Origin: a bacterium
GTDB taxonomy: Bacteria > Chloroflexota > Dormibacteria > UBA8260 > Bog-877
Direction: 5' to 3'
DNA: 5,096 nucleotides
Assembly: GCA_021817185.1 (NCBI GenBank)
Contig: JAKAVU010000171.1
Span: 1 to 5,096, forward strand
Program-made: the position numbers and the translations under genes
In this document: one piece after another, positions 1 to 4,614 of the stretch
Numbering within the stretch: the stretch's first letter is position 1
How the letters are laid out: each line of letters opens with the position of its first letter
Notes under the pieces: model-generated
What the model was told of the DNA's origin: nothing
What the model saw: only the letters and a program-made list of their open reading frames with translations
The model's database searches: none

Positions 1-89
1 GGTGATGAATAGAGGGGAGAAGCGGTCGATTACCCCATGCCGGTCGTCGTGCCGTCGACTCTCCTCAGTCACTCAATAAGGGTACTGAA

Positions 90-117
90 GCGGCCGCCTA
101 GCCGAAGTCTCGGCCGC
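90..117. repeat. 7-bp inverted repeat (GCGGCCG / CGGCCGC)
   Basis: GCGGCCG at 90-96 pairs with CGGCCGC at 111-117 across a 14-nt loop. The arm core is itself palindromic, so CGGCCGCC also occurs as a direct repeat at 91-98 and 111-118. There is no T-run after it on either strand, so an intrinsic terminator is not well supported. Confidence 0.4.
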
Positions 118-134
118 CCGGGACTCGCTCGTGG

Positions 135-156
135 CGGCTCGCGGTGCGCCGAGCCG
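135..156. repeat. Perfect 7-bp hairpin, possible terminator
   Basis: CGGCTCG (135-141) pairs perfectly with CGAGCCG (150-156) around an 8-nt loop. On the plus strand it is followed by GTCGTTTC, only a weak T-run. It could end transcription entering from the left, or be chance structure in GC-rich DNA. Confidence 0.4.
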
Positions 157-268
157 GTCGTTTCACCGTTGCGGCACAGGCGGACACTCCCGGCCATCTG
201 GCGACTCCGTCAACAGGTTTGAGTCAACCGCAGCTGCGCCGCGTCGGGCCAGCTCGGACAACCTGGCC

Positions 269-284
269 CGGCGGTGCCCCGCCG
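269..284. repeat. Perfect 6-bp hairpin with tetraloop
   Basis: CGGCGG (269-274) and CCGCCG (279-284) enclose the tetraloop TGCC. It lies about 30 bp beyond the stop of the minus-strand membrane protein gene. With the 310-325 hairpin it may form a tandem terminator for that gene; there is no U-tract. Confidence 0.35.
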
Positions 285-309
285 TTCGCGTGTGGAGGCC
301 AGAGGGGGA

Positions 310-325
310 GGACTCTAACGAGTCC
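310..325 (-). terminator. Candidate terminator hairpin over the membrane-protein stop codon
   Basis: GGACTC (310-315) and GAGTCC (320-325) form a perfect 6-bp stem with a 4-nt loop. Read on the minus strand, the TAG stop of the membrane protein gene (317-315) falls at the junction of loop and distal arm. The transcript continues into a C/T-rich run (TCCTCCCCCTCT), which is not a true U-tract. Coincidence with the stop codon favours a role in 3'-end formation, but the stem is short. Confidence 0.35.
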
Positions 326-611
326 ACTTCTTGGGTGGGGGATACACATACCTCGCGATCGTGCCTGAAGTCCACGCGATAGCAAATCCACCAAACACCA
401 CGACTAGGGTGTCCAGCTTGCTGCGGTCTCTGGTGGCGGTGACGCCCAAGAGCACGGCCCATACCACGGCCAAGCCGATGCTGTACGTCCAGTAATTACG
501 TCGCACGCCATGTTCTGCTGCGCGATCGACGGTCCATGGGTCGCGGTGATGATAGGTGAATTGGTTGTGTCGGGGAACTGCAGGCCTGTCTCTGCCTGCG
601 TGCGATCGCAC
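315..611 (-). CDS. Small two-helix membrane protein, unknown function
   Basis: A 98-residue protein with a clear membrane pattern. The N-terminus is hydrophilic and His/Arg-rich (residues 1-38). It is followed by a first hydrophobic helix at about 42-58, starting in NYWTYSIGLAVV, a short charged turn with RDRSK at 61-65, a second Gly-rich helix at about 69-86, and a basic tail ending YPPPKKWTR. The two helices and the Tyr-Pro-Pro-Pro-Lys tail look like a real small inner-membrane protein rather than antisense noise, but I cannot assign it to a named family. The start is GTG at 611; a stop lies three codons upstream and no ATG is in frame. A later GTG at 506 would give a 63-residue form that keeps both helices. 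Neither start has a good ribosome-binding site. It is divergent from the MFS gene across 612-876, and a hairpin overlaps its stop. Confidence 0.6.
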   Translation of the reverse strand: MRSHAGRDRPAVPRHNQFTYHHRDPWTVDRAAEHGVRRNYWTYSIGLAVVWAVLLGVTATRDRSKLDTLVVVFGGFAIAWTSGTIARYVYPPPKKWTR

Positions 612-876
612 TGGCGGCTACGGCCGTGGGCCCGTAATTGGGCTCTATCTCGACTCGAGGGGGAATGCTCGTCTGGCGCCAGGCAAGCTGACGCCTGCCC
701 TGGGAGGCGCGTTTTCTCAGGTGGTGAGCGCCTCCGTGGGATCCAGGCAGGTGGTCTGGCTCCCTATAAGCGGGGCGTGGCTTCGGCCAGGAGGCTCTTC
801 GAGGAGCGCCGGGAGTTGCCGCTGGCTCTGTAACACTGCACTGATGATGGACGCTGAGCCCGGGCGCGGAGTGGGC
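612..876. other. Divergent intergenic region between membrane protein and MFS gene
   Basis: This must hold the promoters of both the minus-strand membrane protein gene and the plus-strand exporter. A plus-strand frame stays open through it in phase with the exporter, but its predicted peptide (rich in Gly, Ser, Arg, Trp) does not resemble an MFS N-terminus, so I treat it as untranslated. Visible items are a 10-bp palindrome CTGGCGCCAG at 673-682; a 5-bp stem CGCCT/AGGCG (692-696/705-709) followed by CGTTTTCTC, a weak plus-strand terminator or attenuator shape; and a -10-like TATAAG at 765-770 with no convincing -35. Confidence 0.4.
868..871 (+). promoter_or_regulatory. Ribosome-binding site deciding the MFS start
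   Basis: GGAG lies 5 nt before ATG 877, good Shine-Dalgarno spacing. The other in-frame starts, ATG 844 (followed by ATG 847) and GTG 871, have no comparable motif. ATG 877 also places the family-typical N-terminus directly at the start. Confidence 0.55.
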
Positions 877-2106
877 ATGCGCTCGCTTGACGGCCGCTTC
901 TGGCAGTTTGCCGGTGCCTACGCCACCACGGCGCTGGCGGACGGTGTCCGCTTCGCCGCTCTCCCGCTTTTGGCGGCCTCACTGACGCACCGGCCTTTGC
1001 TGGTGGCCTTGGTGGGCGTGGGCGAGTCTCTGCCCTGGTTGGTGGTAGGCCTCCCGAGCGGAGTCCTGGTCGATCGCCACGACCGCAAAAGGGTCGTCCA
1101 GGTGGCGGCCGTGGTGCGAGAGGTCGTCATGCTGGTCCTGATCGCGGCGCTCTTGCTCCATCGCGACACTGTTGCCCTGCTGATCGGCTTGGCCTTTCTG
1201 CTGGGTTCGGCGGATACGTTCTCGGCCAACGCCCAGGTCGGATTGGTCCGCTCCCTGGTGCGCCCCGAGCAGATGGAAGCGGCCAACTCGGTGGTCGGCG
1301 GTGTCAACGCCATTGGCACCAGTCTGGTCGGTCCGGCCCTGGGCAGCCTGCTCTTCGCGGCCGGAATCCTGTTGCCATTTGGCACCGACCTGGCTGCCGT
1401 GGGTCTGGCGCTGCTCCTTCTTGTGCCCTTGGCTGGTGACTATAGGGCTGTCGCTGACCAGGCCAAGACCGAAACTGGCGCGTGGCGAGAGATGCGGGAG
1501 GGCGTGGTGTGGCTCTGGGGCCACCGCCCTCTTAGAACACTCGCGCTCCTGGTCGCCGCGAGCAATCTGGCGGTTGCAATGCTCTTCTCGATACTGGTGC
1601 TGTTCGTACTCGAGGTGATGAACCTTTCCGCTGCCGCCTACGGGCCACTTCTGGCATCGCTTGCGGTTGGTGCCCTGGGCGGAGCTCTGTTGGGCGGCCG
1701 GTACGGGGGCCGCTGGCGCACTCCGCTGGGGCTTGCCGCCATCCTGCTCGTACAGGGGTTGGCGTTGGCGGCACTGGCCATCTTTCCCATCGTTCCGGTC
1801 GCCGTGGTCGGGTTCGTCCTGGGTGGACTGGGGGCCGGGATTTGGGATGTGATGGTCGTCTCATATCGTCAACGGGTGGTTCCGGACGCCATCCTGGGCC
1901 GGGTGACGAGCGGTTTTCGTGTCATCGGGATCGGAGCCACGCCCGTCGGCGCTCTGCTGGGCGGAGTGCTGGCCGGCGACCTCGGACTGCGAGCCCCGGT
2001 ACTGGCGGGGGGAGCCATCTCCGTCCTGGCCGCAGGGGTGGCCTGGCGGAGTCTGAGCCGGGCGGACCTGGCGGTCCCGGGCCTCACGACTGTTGGAGAT
2101 GTGTGA
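877..2106 (+). CDS. MFS transporter, EntS/MFS_3-like drug or siderophore exporter
   Basis: A 409-residue integral membrane protein of the major facilitator superfamily, about 12 helices, normal length for the MFS_3/enterobactin-exporter-like group. The first helix follows RFWQFAGAYATTALADG. MFS motif A is clear between helices 2 and 3: GVLVDRHDRKR at residues 62-72, including the conserved Asp66, Arg67, Arg70 and Arg72. EAANS (134-138) followed by GPALG (152-156) is typical of the group, as is the late-half signature QRVVPDAILGRV (332-343) with the Gly-rich ATPVGALLGG after it. A hydrophilic loop at about 188-215 separates the two six-helix halves. It probably uses the proton gradient to expel a small molecule; the substrate cannot be read from sequence. 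ATG 877 is chosen for its GGAG site; ATG 844 would add 11 residues. It appears monocistronic, divergent from the membrane protein gene and convergent with the methyltransferase gene. Confidence 0.93.
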   Translation: MRSLDGRFWQFAGAYATTALADGVRFAALPLLAASLTHRPLLVALVGVGESLPWLVVGLPSGVLVDRHDRKRVVQVAAVVREVVMLVLIAALLLHRDTVALLIGLAFLLGSADTFSANAQVGLVRSLVRPEQMEAANSVVGGVNAIGTSLVGPALGSLLFAAGILLPFGTDLAAVGLALLLLVPLAGDYRAVADQAKTETGAWREMREGVVWLWGHRPLRTLALLVAASNLAVAMLFSILVLFVLEVMNLSAAAYGPLLASLAVGALGGALLGGRYGGRWRTPLGLAAILLVQGLALAALAIFPIVPVAVVGFVLGGLGAGIWDVMVVSYRQRVVPDAILGRVTSGFRVIGIGATPVGALLGGVLAGDLGLRAPVLAGGAISVLAAGVAWRSLSRADLAVPGLTTVGDV

Positions 2107-2125
2107 AGACCAGCGCGGATGGCTG

Positions 2126-2148
2126 GGGCCGAGCCGGGTCCCCGGCCC
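2126..2148. terminator. Candidate bidirectional terminator hairpin
   Basis: GGGCCG (2126-2131) and CGGCCC (2143-2148) form a 6-bp GC stem with an 11-nt loop in the 42-bp gap between the convergent MFS and methyltransferase genes. An alternative 4-bp stem, CCGG-GTCC-CCGG, lies inside it. No T-run follows on either strand, so the call rests mainly on position. Confidence 0.35.
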
Positions 2149-2997
2149 TCACGTTCCCGGGTCGGGCGGCGTGTCGCTCGGCCGGCTCGCCAGGAGGCTT
2201 AACGTCAATGGCACCCTTGGCCGGCCGGCCGGAGCGGCCCAGATCCCGTCGCCGTTGGGAACGAGCCAGGGGAACTGCGGCCAGACGGTCCAGTCGTGCT
2301 CGGCGAGCCACTCCAAGCGAAGACCATGCCGAATGAGCGCGGTGACCGTTTCCCCGATTCCATGGTTCCACTCGTATGTGCGCTGGTTCGTGAGCGGACG
2401 GCTGGCGTCGGTGTATGTCAGGCCAGAGTCCTGGGCGTACGGTTCTGGTTGCTCGAAGTAGGTCTGTTCTAGAGCCCGGCCTTCCTCGTCCAGCGACCAG
2501 GCCAGCGGGTGGCAGTCATGAAGGTAGAAACGGCCGCCAGGGGCCACCAGGGAACCGACCTGTTCGGCCCAGCGGTCAACGCTCGGCAACCAGCACAGAG
2601 CGCCGAGACTGACGTACACAACGTCGAAGGTGCCATGGCCCAGGGCCTCGACAGCCTCGTAGACGTCGGCACAGATGAACTCGGCCCTATCAGCAAGGCC
2701 CGCGCGGTCGGCGATCTCCCGCGCGGCGGCGATGGCCGCAGGGGAAAAGTCGAGCCCGGTTACCTGGGCGCCGACCCTGGCCCAGGCAAGGGTGTCCAGA
2801 CCGATGTGGCATTGGAGGTGCAAGAGGCGCAGCCCAGCGACATCACCCAGGGCGTCGAGCTCGCGCTCTTGCGGCTCCCGTCTCTCCTGCAGCCAGCCCT
2901 CGACATCGTAGAAACGGGACTTCAAGTGGAGGCCGGCCCGCTCGTCCCAGTTGGCCCGATTGGCCGCTAGCTCTTCGTTCAGTGTGGCTCTGCTCAT
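2149..2997 (-). CDS. Class I SAM-dependent methyltransferase
   Basis: A 282-residue cytoplasmic protein with a Rossmann-fold methyltransferase core. After an N-terminal helical region (ELAANRANWDERAGLHLKS at 9-27), SAM-binding motif I reads LLHLQCHIGLDTLAWA (58-73). This is the Gln-Cys-His-x-Gly variant of the usual glycine-rich loop and is characteristic of one small-molecule methyltransferase subgroup. Post-I is VTGLDFS with Asp83, expected to bind the ribose hydroxyls; AD at 110-111 is the adenine-side motif; FDVVYVSLGALCWL (124-137) is motif II; APGGRFYLHDCHP (152-164) is motif III. The C-terminal part (about 175-270), with YEWNHGIGETVTALIRHGLR, probably forms the substrate cap. The substrate is unknown, with no support for an rRNA or DNA target. 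The ATG at 2997 has AAAGGA 12 nt upstream. An in-frame TTG at 3003 would have ideal 6-nt spacing and add only two residues. It is convergent with the MFS gene and lies 257 bp downstream of the VOC gene. Confidence 0.92.
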   Translation of the reverse strand: MSRATLNEELAANRANWDERAGLHLKSRFYDVEGWLQERREPQERELDALGDVAGLRLLHLQCHIGLDTLAWARVGAQVTGLDFSPAAIAAAREIADRAGLADRAEFICADVYEAVEALGHGTFDVVYVSLGALCWLPSVDRWAEQVGSLVAPGGRFYLHDCHPLAWSLDEEGRALEQTYFEQPEPYAQDSGLTYTDASRPLTNQRTYEWNHGIGETVTALIRHGLRLEWLAEHDWTVWPQFPWLVPNGDGIWAAPAGRPRVPLTLSLLASRPSDTPPDPGT

Positions 2998-3009
2998 GGG
3001 CAAATAGTG

Positions 3010-3040
3010 TCCTTTCCAGAGACCATCTGGCACAAGCCAG
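3010..3040 (-). promoter_or_regulatory. Methyltransferase leader: RBS plus two mutually exclusive hairpins
   Basis: On the minus strand, AAAGGA (3015-3010) is the likely ribosome-binding site. Directly upstream are two short perfect stems sharing one arm: CCAGA (3016-3020) with TCTGG (3026-3030), and CTGGC (3027-3031) with GCCAG (3036-3040), coordinates given on the plus strand. Only one can form at a time, and the first abuts the ribosome-binding site. Any control by alternative folding is inference; the stems are only 5 bp. Confidence 0.3.
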
Positions 3041-3192
3041 GCTGGCCGTCGTGGTGACTCCGGGGCGTGACCAGTGGGATGAGCGTCCGATTCCGCGGTG
3101 CATCTGGTGGTCGTCCACTGGCTGCGGCGGCCCAGGCATTAGGCGGATGATCCGGCGGCTGCGGGTGCACGGAATGCGCTCTCTCAATCCCG

Positions 3193-3210
3193 CTGGTCAA
3201 TGGAGACCAG
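3193..3210 (-). terminator. Candidate terminator hairpin after the VOC gene
   Basis: CTGGTC (3193-3198) and GACCAG (3205-3210) form a perfect 6-bp stem with a 6-nt loop, 45 bp beyond the stop of the VOC gene. No U-tract follows on the minus strand (CGGGATTGAG). The remainder of the 3041-3254 gap shows no gene on either strand and should contain the methyltransferase promoter, which I could not pinpoint. Confidence 0.3.
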
Positions 3211-3254
3211 AGCCCTCTTGCACTCGGTCCTTCTTAGGTTGCCAGGAGCCAAGT

Positions 3255-3716
3255 CTAGTAGACAGGGCTTGATGCAGGTGGAGGACTCTCACCATCAGGT
3301 AGCGACACCCGAGTCTCGGTACTCGCCCATATGTGAACCGTACCGTCCTCGCTGAGAGTCCAACCTGGATTGTGGGCAACTTCCCATACATAGCCATCAG
3401 GGTCGGCGAAGGCTCCGGAGGTGCCTCCCCACTCTGCCATCGCCGCAGGGCGCACGATAGTGCCTCCGGCGCGGTGGGCCTCCGCCAGAGTCTCTCTGAC
3501 CTCCTCGGGGGAGCGGACGTTGTAGGCAAGTTCGATGCCTGGTGCGCCGTGGCCACCGAGGGCAGTCCACAGGCCCAACACCAAACCCCCGGCTTGGAAG
3601 AAGCAGACATCATCGTCGGGCTGCGCGGCGACGCCCCATCCCAGGGCTTCGTAGAACTCGCGTGCCCTCGCCAACTCGTTGACCCCAAGTGTGATCAGGC
3701 TGATGCGAGATTCCAC
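3255..3716 (-). CDS. VOC superfamily protein (glyoxalase / bleomycin-resistance fold)
   Basis: A 153-residue cytoplasmic protein of the vicinal oxygen chelate fold, built from two beta-alpha-beta-beta-beta units. The first unit starts ISLITLGVNELARAREFYEALGW (residues 5-27), the usual VOC opening with Phe-Tyr-Glu-Ala-Leu-Gly-Trp. The second starts near IELAYNVRSPEEV (61-73) and ends FADPDGYVWEVAHNPGW (103-119), where Glu112 occupies the usual position of the last metal ligand. His115 and Asn116 are common in the YP-type subgroup. Members act as lyases, dioxygenases or drug-binding resistance proteins; the substrate here cannot be deduced. Residues after about 130 form a Ser/Pro-rich tail not typical of the fold. 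The GTG at 3716 is chosen because the family's conserved N-terminus begins immediately after it and no other start is near. It lacks a Shine-Dalgarno site and may be leaderless. Confidence 0.9.
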   Translation of the reverse strand: MESRISLITLGVNELARAREFYEALGWGVAAQPDDDVCFFQAGGLVLGLWTALGGHGAPGIELAYNVRSPEEVRETLAEAHRAGGTIVRPAAMAEWGGTSGAFADPDGYVWEVAHNPGWTLSEDGTVHIWASTETRVSLPDGESPPPASSPVY

Positions 3717-3722
3717 GACCGC

Positions 3723-3728
3723 ATTATC
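3723..3728 (-). promoter_or_regulatory. -10 element of a probable leaderless VOC-gene promoter
   Basis: On the minus strand GATAAT occupies 3728-3723, five of six matches to TATAAT. Exactly 6 nt separate it from the GTG start at 3716, so transcription would begin at or next to the start codon. The -35 region about 17 nt upstream (TGCTGA) is poor. Absence of a Shine-Dalgarno motif before this GTG agrees with leaderless translation, common in actinobacteria. Confidence 0.5.
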
Positions 3729-3737
3729 ACGTATGTC

Positions 3738-3749
3738 CTGAGCGCTCAG
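3738..3749. promoter_or_regulatory. Perfect 12-bp palindrome CTGAGCGCTCAG, candidate operator
   Basis: CTGAGCGCTCAG is a perfect palindrome. If the VOC transcript starts at 3716, it spans about -22 to -33, between and partly over the -35 and -10 elements, where a repressor would block polymerase. The binding protein is unknown and not encoded in this window. Confidence 0.35.
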
Positions 3750-4235
3750 CAGCGTGGAGTTACTGGATCTGGGTGGGGGAGCAGGCGCTGCCAGGCCGTG
3801 GCGAGGGACACCTCGGGGCTGCTTCCCGGTTGCCCTGGCATCTCCTGAAACCGTTCCTTGGTGGGCGGAGACCTCGCCTGGCTGGGGTCACCGCGATGAT
3901 CCCGGGCCCGGGTCGCCAGAGGCGTCGGTCGGTGATGTCCAAGGTGGTGTTTAGCGCCGTGGTGAGGACCCACAGTGGACAGGGGGTGGGCTTCAGCTGC
4001 CTGGGCCAGTCGGGGCCGGATCGTGGTGTGGAGGAGGGTCGCGGATGACGGTACGCGACCTCGGCGTGGCAGGGTCGCCCGTGCCGCCCACCTGGCAGCC
4101 CGATGCGGCCCTCTGGCATCGCCAGGTTCGGTTGGGCGGTGTAGACCCACCGCATCCGCCGCGCCGGCCCGGTAATCTGGGCGCAGGCTGACTGGTGGAG
4201 CTTAAGCGCTCTCATTGAGCTTGAAGGGCGGCAAA

Positions 4236-4285
4236 TGGAGCGGGAGGCGAGACTCGAACTCGCGACATCCAGTTTGGAAAGCTAG
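4236..4285 (-). pseudogene. tRNA-Gly(TCC) 3' half, probable attachment-site scar
   Basis: Read on the minus strand, this is the 3' part of a tRNA. CTAGC (4285-4281) stands in place of the 5' anticodon stem. Loop TTTCCAA (4280-4274) carries anticodon TCC. The 3' stem is ACTGG (4273-4269) and the five-base variable loop is ATGTC. The T-arm GCGAG-TTCGAGT-CTCGC (4263-4247) is perfectly paired. Then come acceptor strand CTCCCGC (4246-4240), discriminator T (4239) and CCA (4238-4236). U73, TCC and CTCCCGCTCCA all identify bacterial tRNA-Gly. The anticodon stem has a C-A mismatch next to the loop and a T-G wobble, and no GCGGGAG acceptor strand or D-arm occurs upstream, so no complete tRNA can form. 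A 3' fragment running from about the anticodon loop to CCA is what tyrosine-recombinase integration at a tRNA leaves behind. Confidence 0.75.
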
Positions 4286-4614
4286 CTTTGCGCTAGAGGC
4301 TCCAGAAACGTCAGCGACTGAGAGCAGAAGGAGCGCCAGCCTAGAATACCGCGCCGTGCAACAGCGATAGCCGCACCCGCCTGCGGGAGCCTCAATACGC
4401 CGACTTTCGAGACGGTGTAGCGCTAGGCCTGCGAACAGTCGGCGGCTGGACAGAGAAGCCTCGTATGAGGGGTTTTTCGATGGGGGTGTGGGGGCGAGAA
4501 GGGGGCTTTCGCCCGATGGCCCGGCCGGATCTGGAGGGGGGCCCCAAGCCATTAACATTCGATGGCCTCTGCCTGTGTTAAAGGTTGTAGGATAACCTTT
4601 CATAAGTAGAGTCC
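4286..4614. other. Non-coding stretch between tRNA remnant and fic gene
   Basis: No gene is recognisable. A minus-strand frame is open through it, but its only striking segment is the translation of the tRNA remnant. Structure seen: CTAGC/GCTAG hairpin at 4282-4296 overlapping the tRNA break, a tight CCCGC/GCGGG stem near 4376-4388, and G-rich runs at 4478-4545 including GGGGCCCC. The last 60 bp become AT-richer and hold the dyad upstream of fic. Confidence 0.4.
4580..4600. promoter_or_regulatory. 7-7-7 inverted repeat upstream of fic, candidate operator/promoter
   Basis: AAAGGTT (4580-4586) and AACCTTT (4594-4600) are perfect inverted arms around a 7-nt centre. The centre contains TAGGAT (4588-4593), a plausible -10 of the TANNNT type, which would start transcription about 15 nt before ATG 4615. 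An alternative -10, CATAAG (4601-4606), has TTAAAG (4578-4583) exactly 17 nt upstream, placing the dyad in the spacer and the start almost at the ATG. Either reading puts the dyad where a repressor would act. No U-run follows, so a terminator is less likely. Confidence 0.45.

Larger units (their letters stand above)
1..314. other. Gene-free left edge with several GC-rich hairpins
   Basis: No reading frame here looks like a protein: the open frames on either strand are short, rich in Arg, Pro and Ser as expected from random GC-rich DNA, and match no family I recognise. What is visible is structure: perfect inverted repeats at 90-117, 135-156 and 269-284, listed separately. The stretch lies beyond the 3' end of the minus-strand membrane protein gene. 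It could hold terminators for that gene or for an unseen plus-strand gene to the left. No tRNA, rRNA or mobile-element end is recognisable. Confidence 0.5.
3717..4235. other. Gene-poor stretch between VOC gene and tRNA remnant
   Basis: Beyond the VOC promoter elements at its left end, I recognise no gene here. Two minus-strand frames are open over most of 3746-4215, but their products are dominated by Arg, Pro, His and Thr, lack a ribosome-binding site and show no domain motif; plus-strand frames are no better. GC is high throughout. If the tRNA half at 4236-4285 is an integration scar, this is the chromosome-side flank. Degraded insertion-element sequence is possible but not demonstrable by eye. 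Near 4200 a GAGCTT hexamer is repeated directly (4199-4204 and 4217-4222). Confidence 0.4.

Noticed and set aside
163..462. Minus-strand open frame of 99 residues overlapping the small membrane protein
   Set aside because: Composition is Arg/Pro/Ser noise and it lies antiphase to the convincing two-helix protein at 315-611.
692..718. Intrinsic terminator CGCCT/AGGCG followed by TTTT
   Set aside because: The stem is only 5 bp with an 8-nt loop, and no plus-strand gene ends upstream of it; kept only as a note on the intergenic region.
556..876. N-terminal extension of the MFS protein in the same open frame (up to 107 extra residues)
   Set aside because: The extension has no membrane or MFS character and no ribosome-binding site, whereas ATG 877 has GGAG at 5 nt and begins with the family's usual N-terminus.
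979..1524. 181-residue minus-strand open frame inside the MFS gene
   Set aside because: Gln/His/Arg-rich antisense translation of a membrane protein; no independent coding evidence.
3760..4215. 151-residue minus-strand open frame as a gene
   Set aside because: Low-complexity GC-rich composition, no ribosome-binding site, no recognisable motif, and a rival frame overlaps it along most of its length.
4236..4285. tRNA-Trp(CCA) reading of the same fragment
   Set aside because: Shifting the loop by one base to place CCA as anticodon breaks the anticodon stem, and the U discriminator with CTCCCGC acceptor fits tRNA-Gly.
4236..4320. A complete functional tRNA-Gly
   Set aside because: Neither the GCGGGAG 5' acceptor strand nor a D-arm is present upstream of the anticodon stem, and that stem has a C-A mismatch next to the loop.
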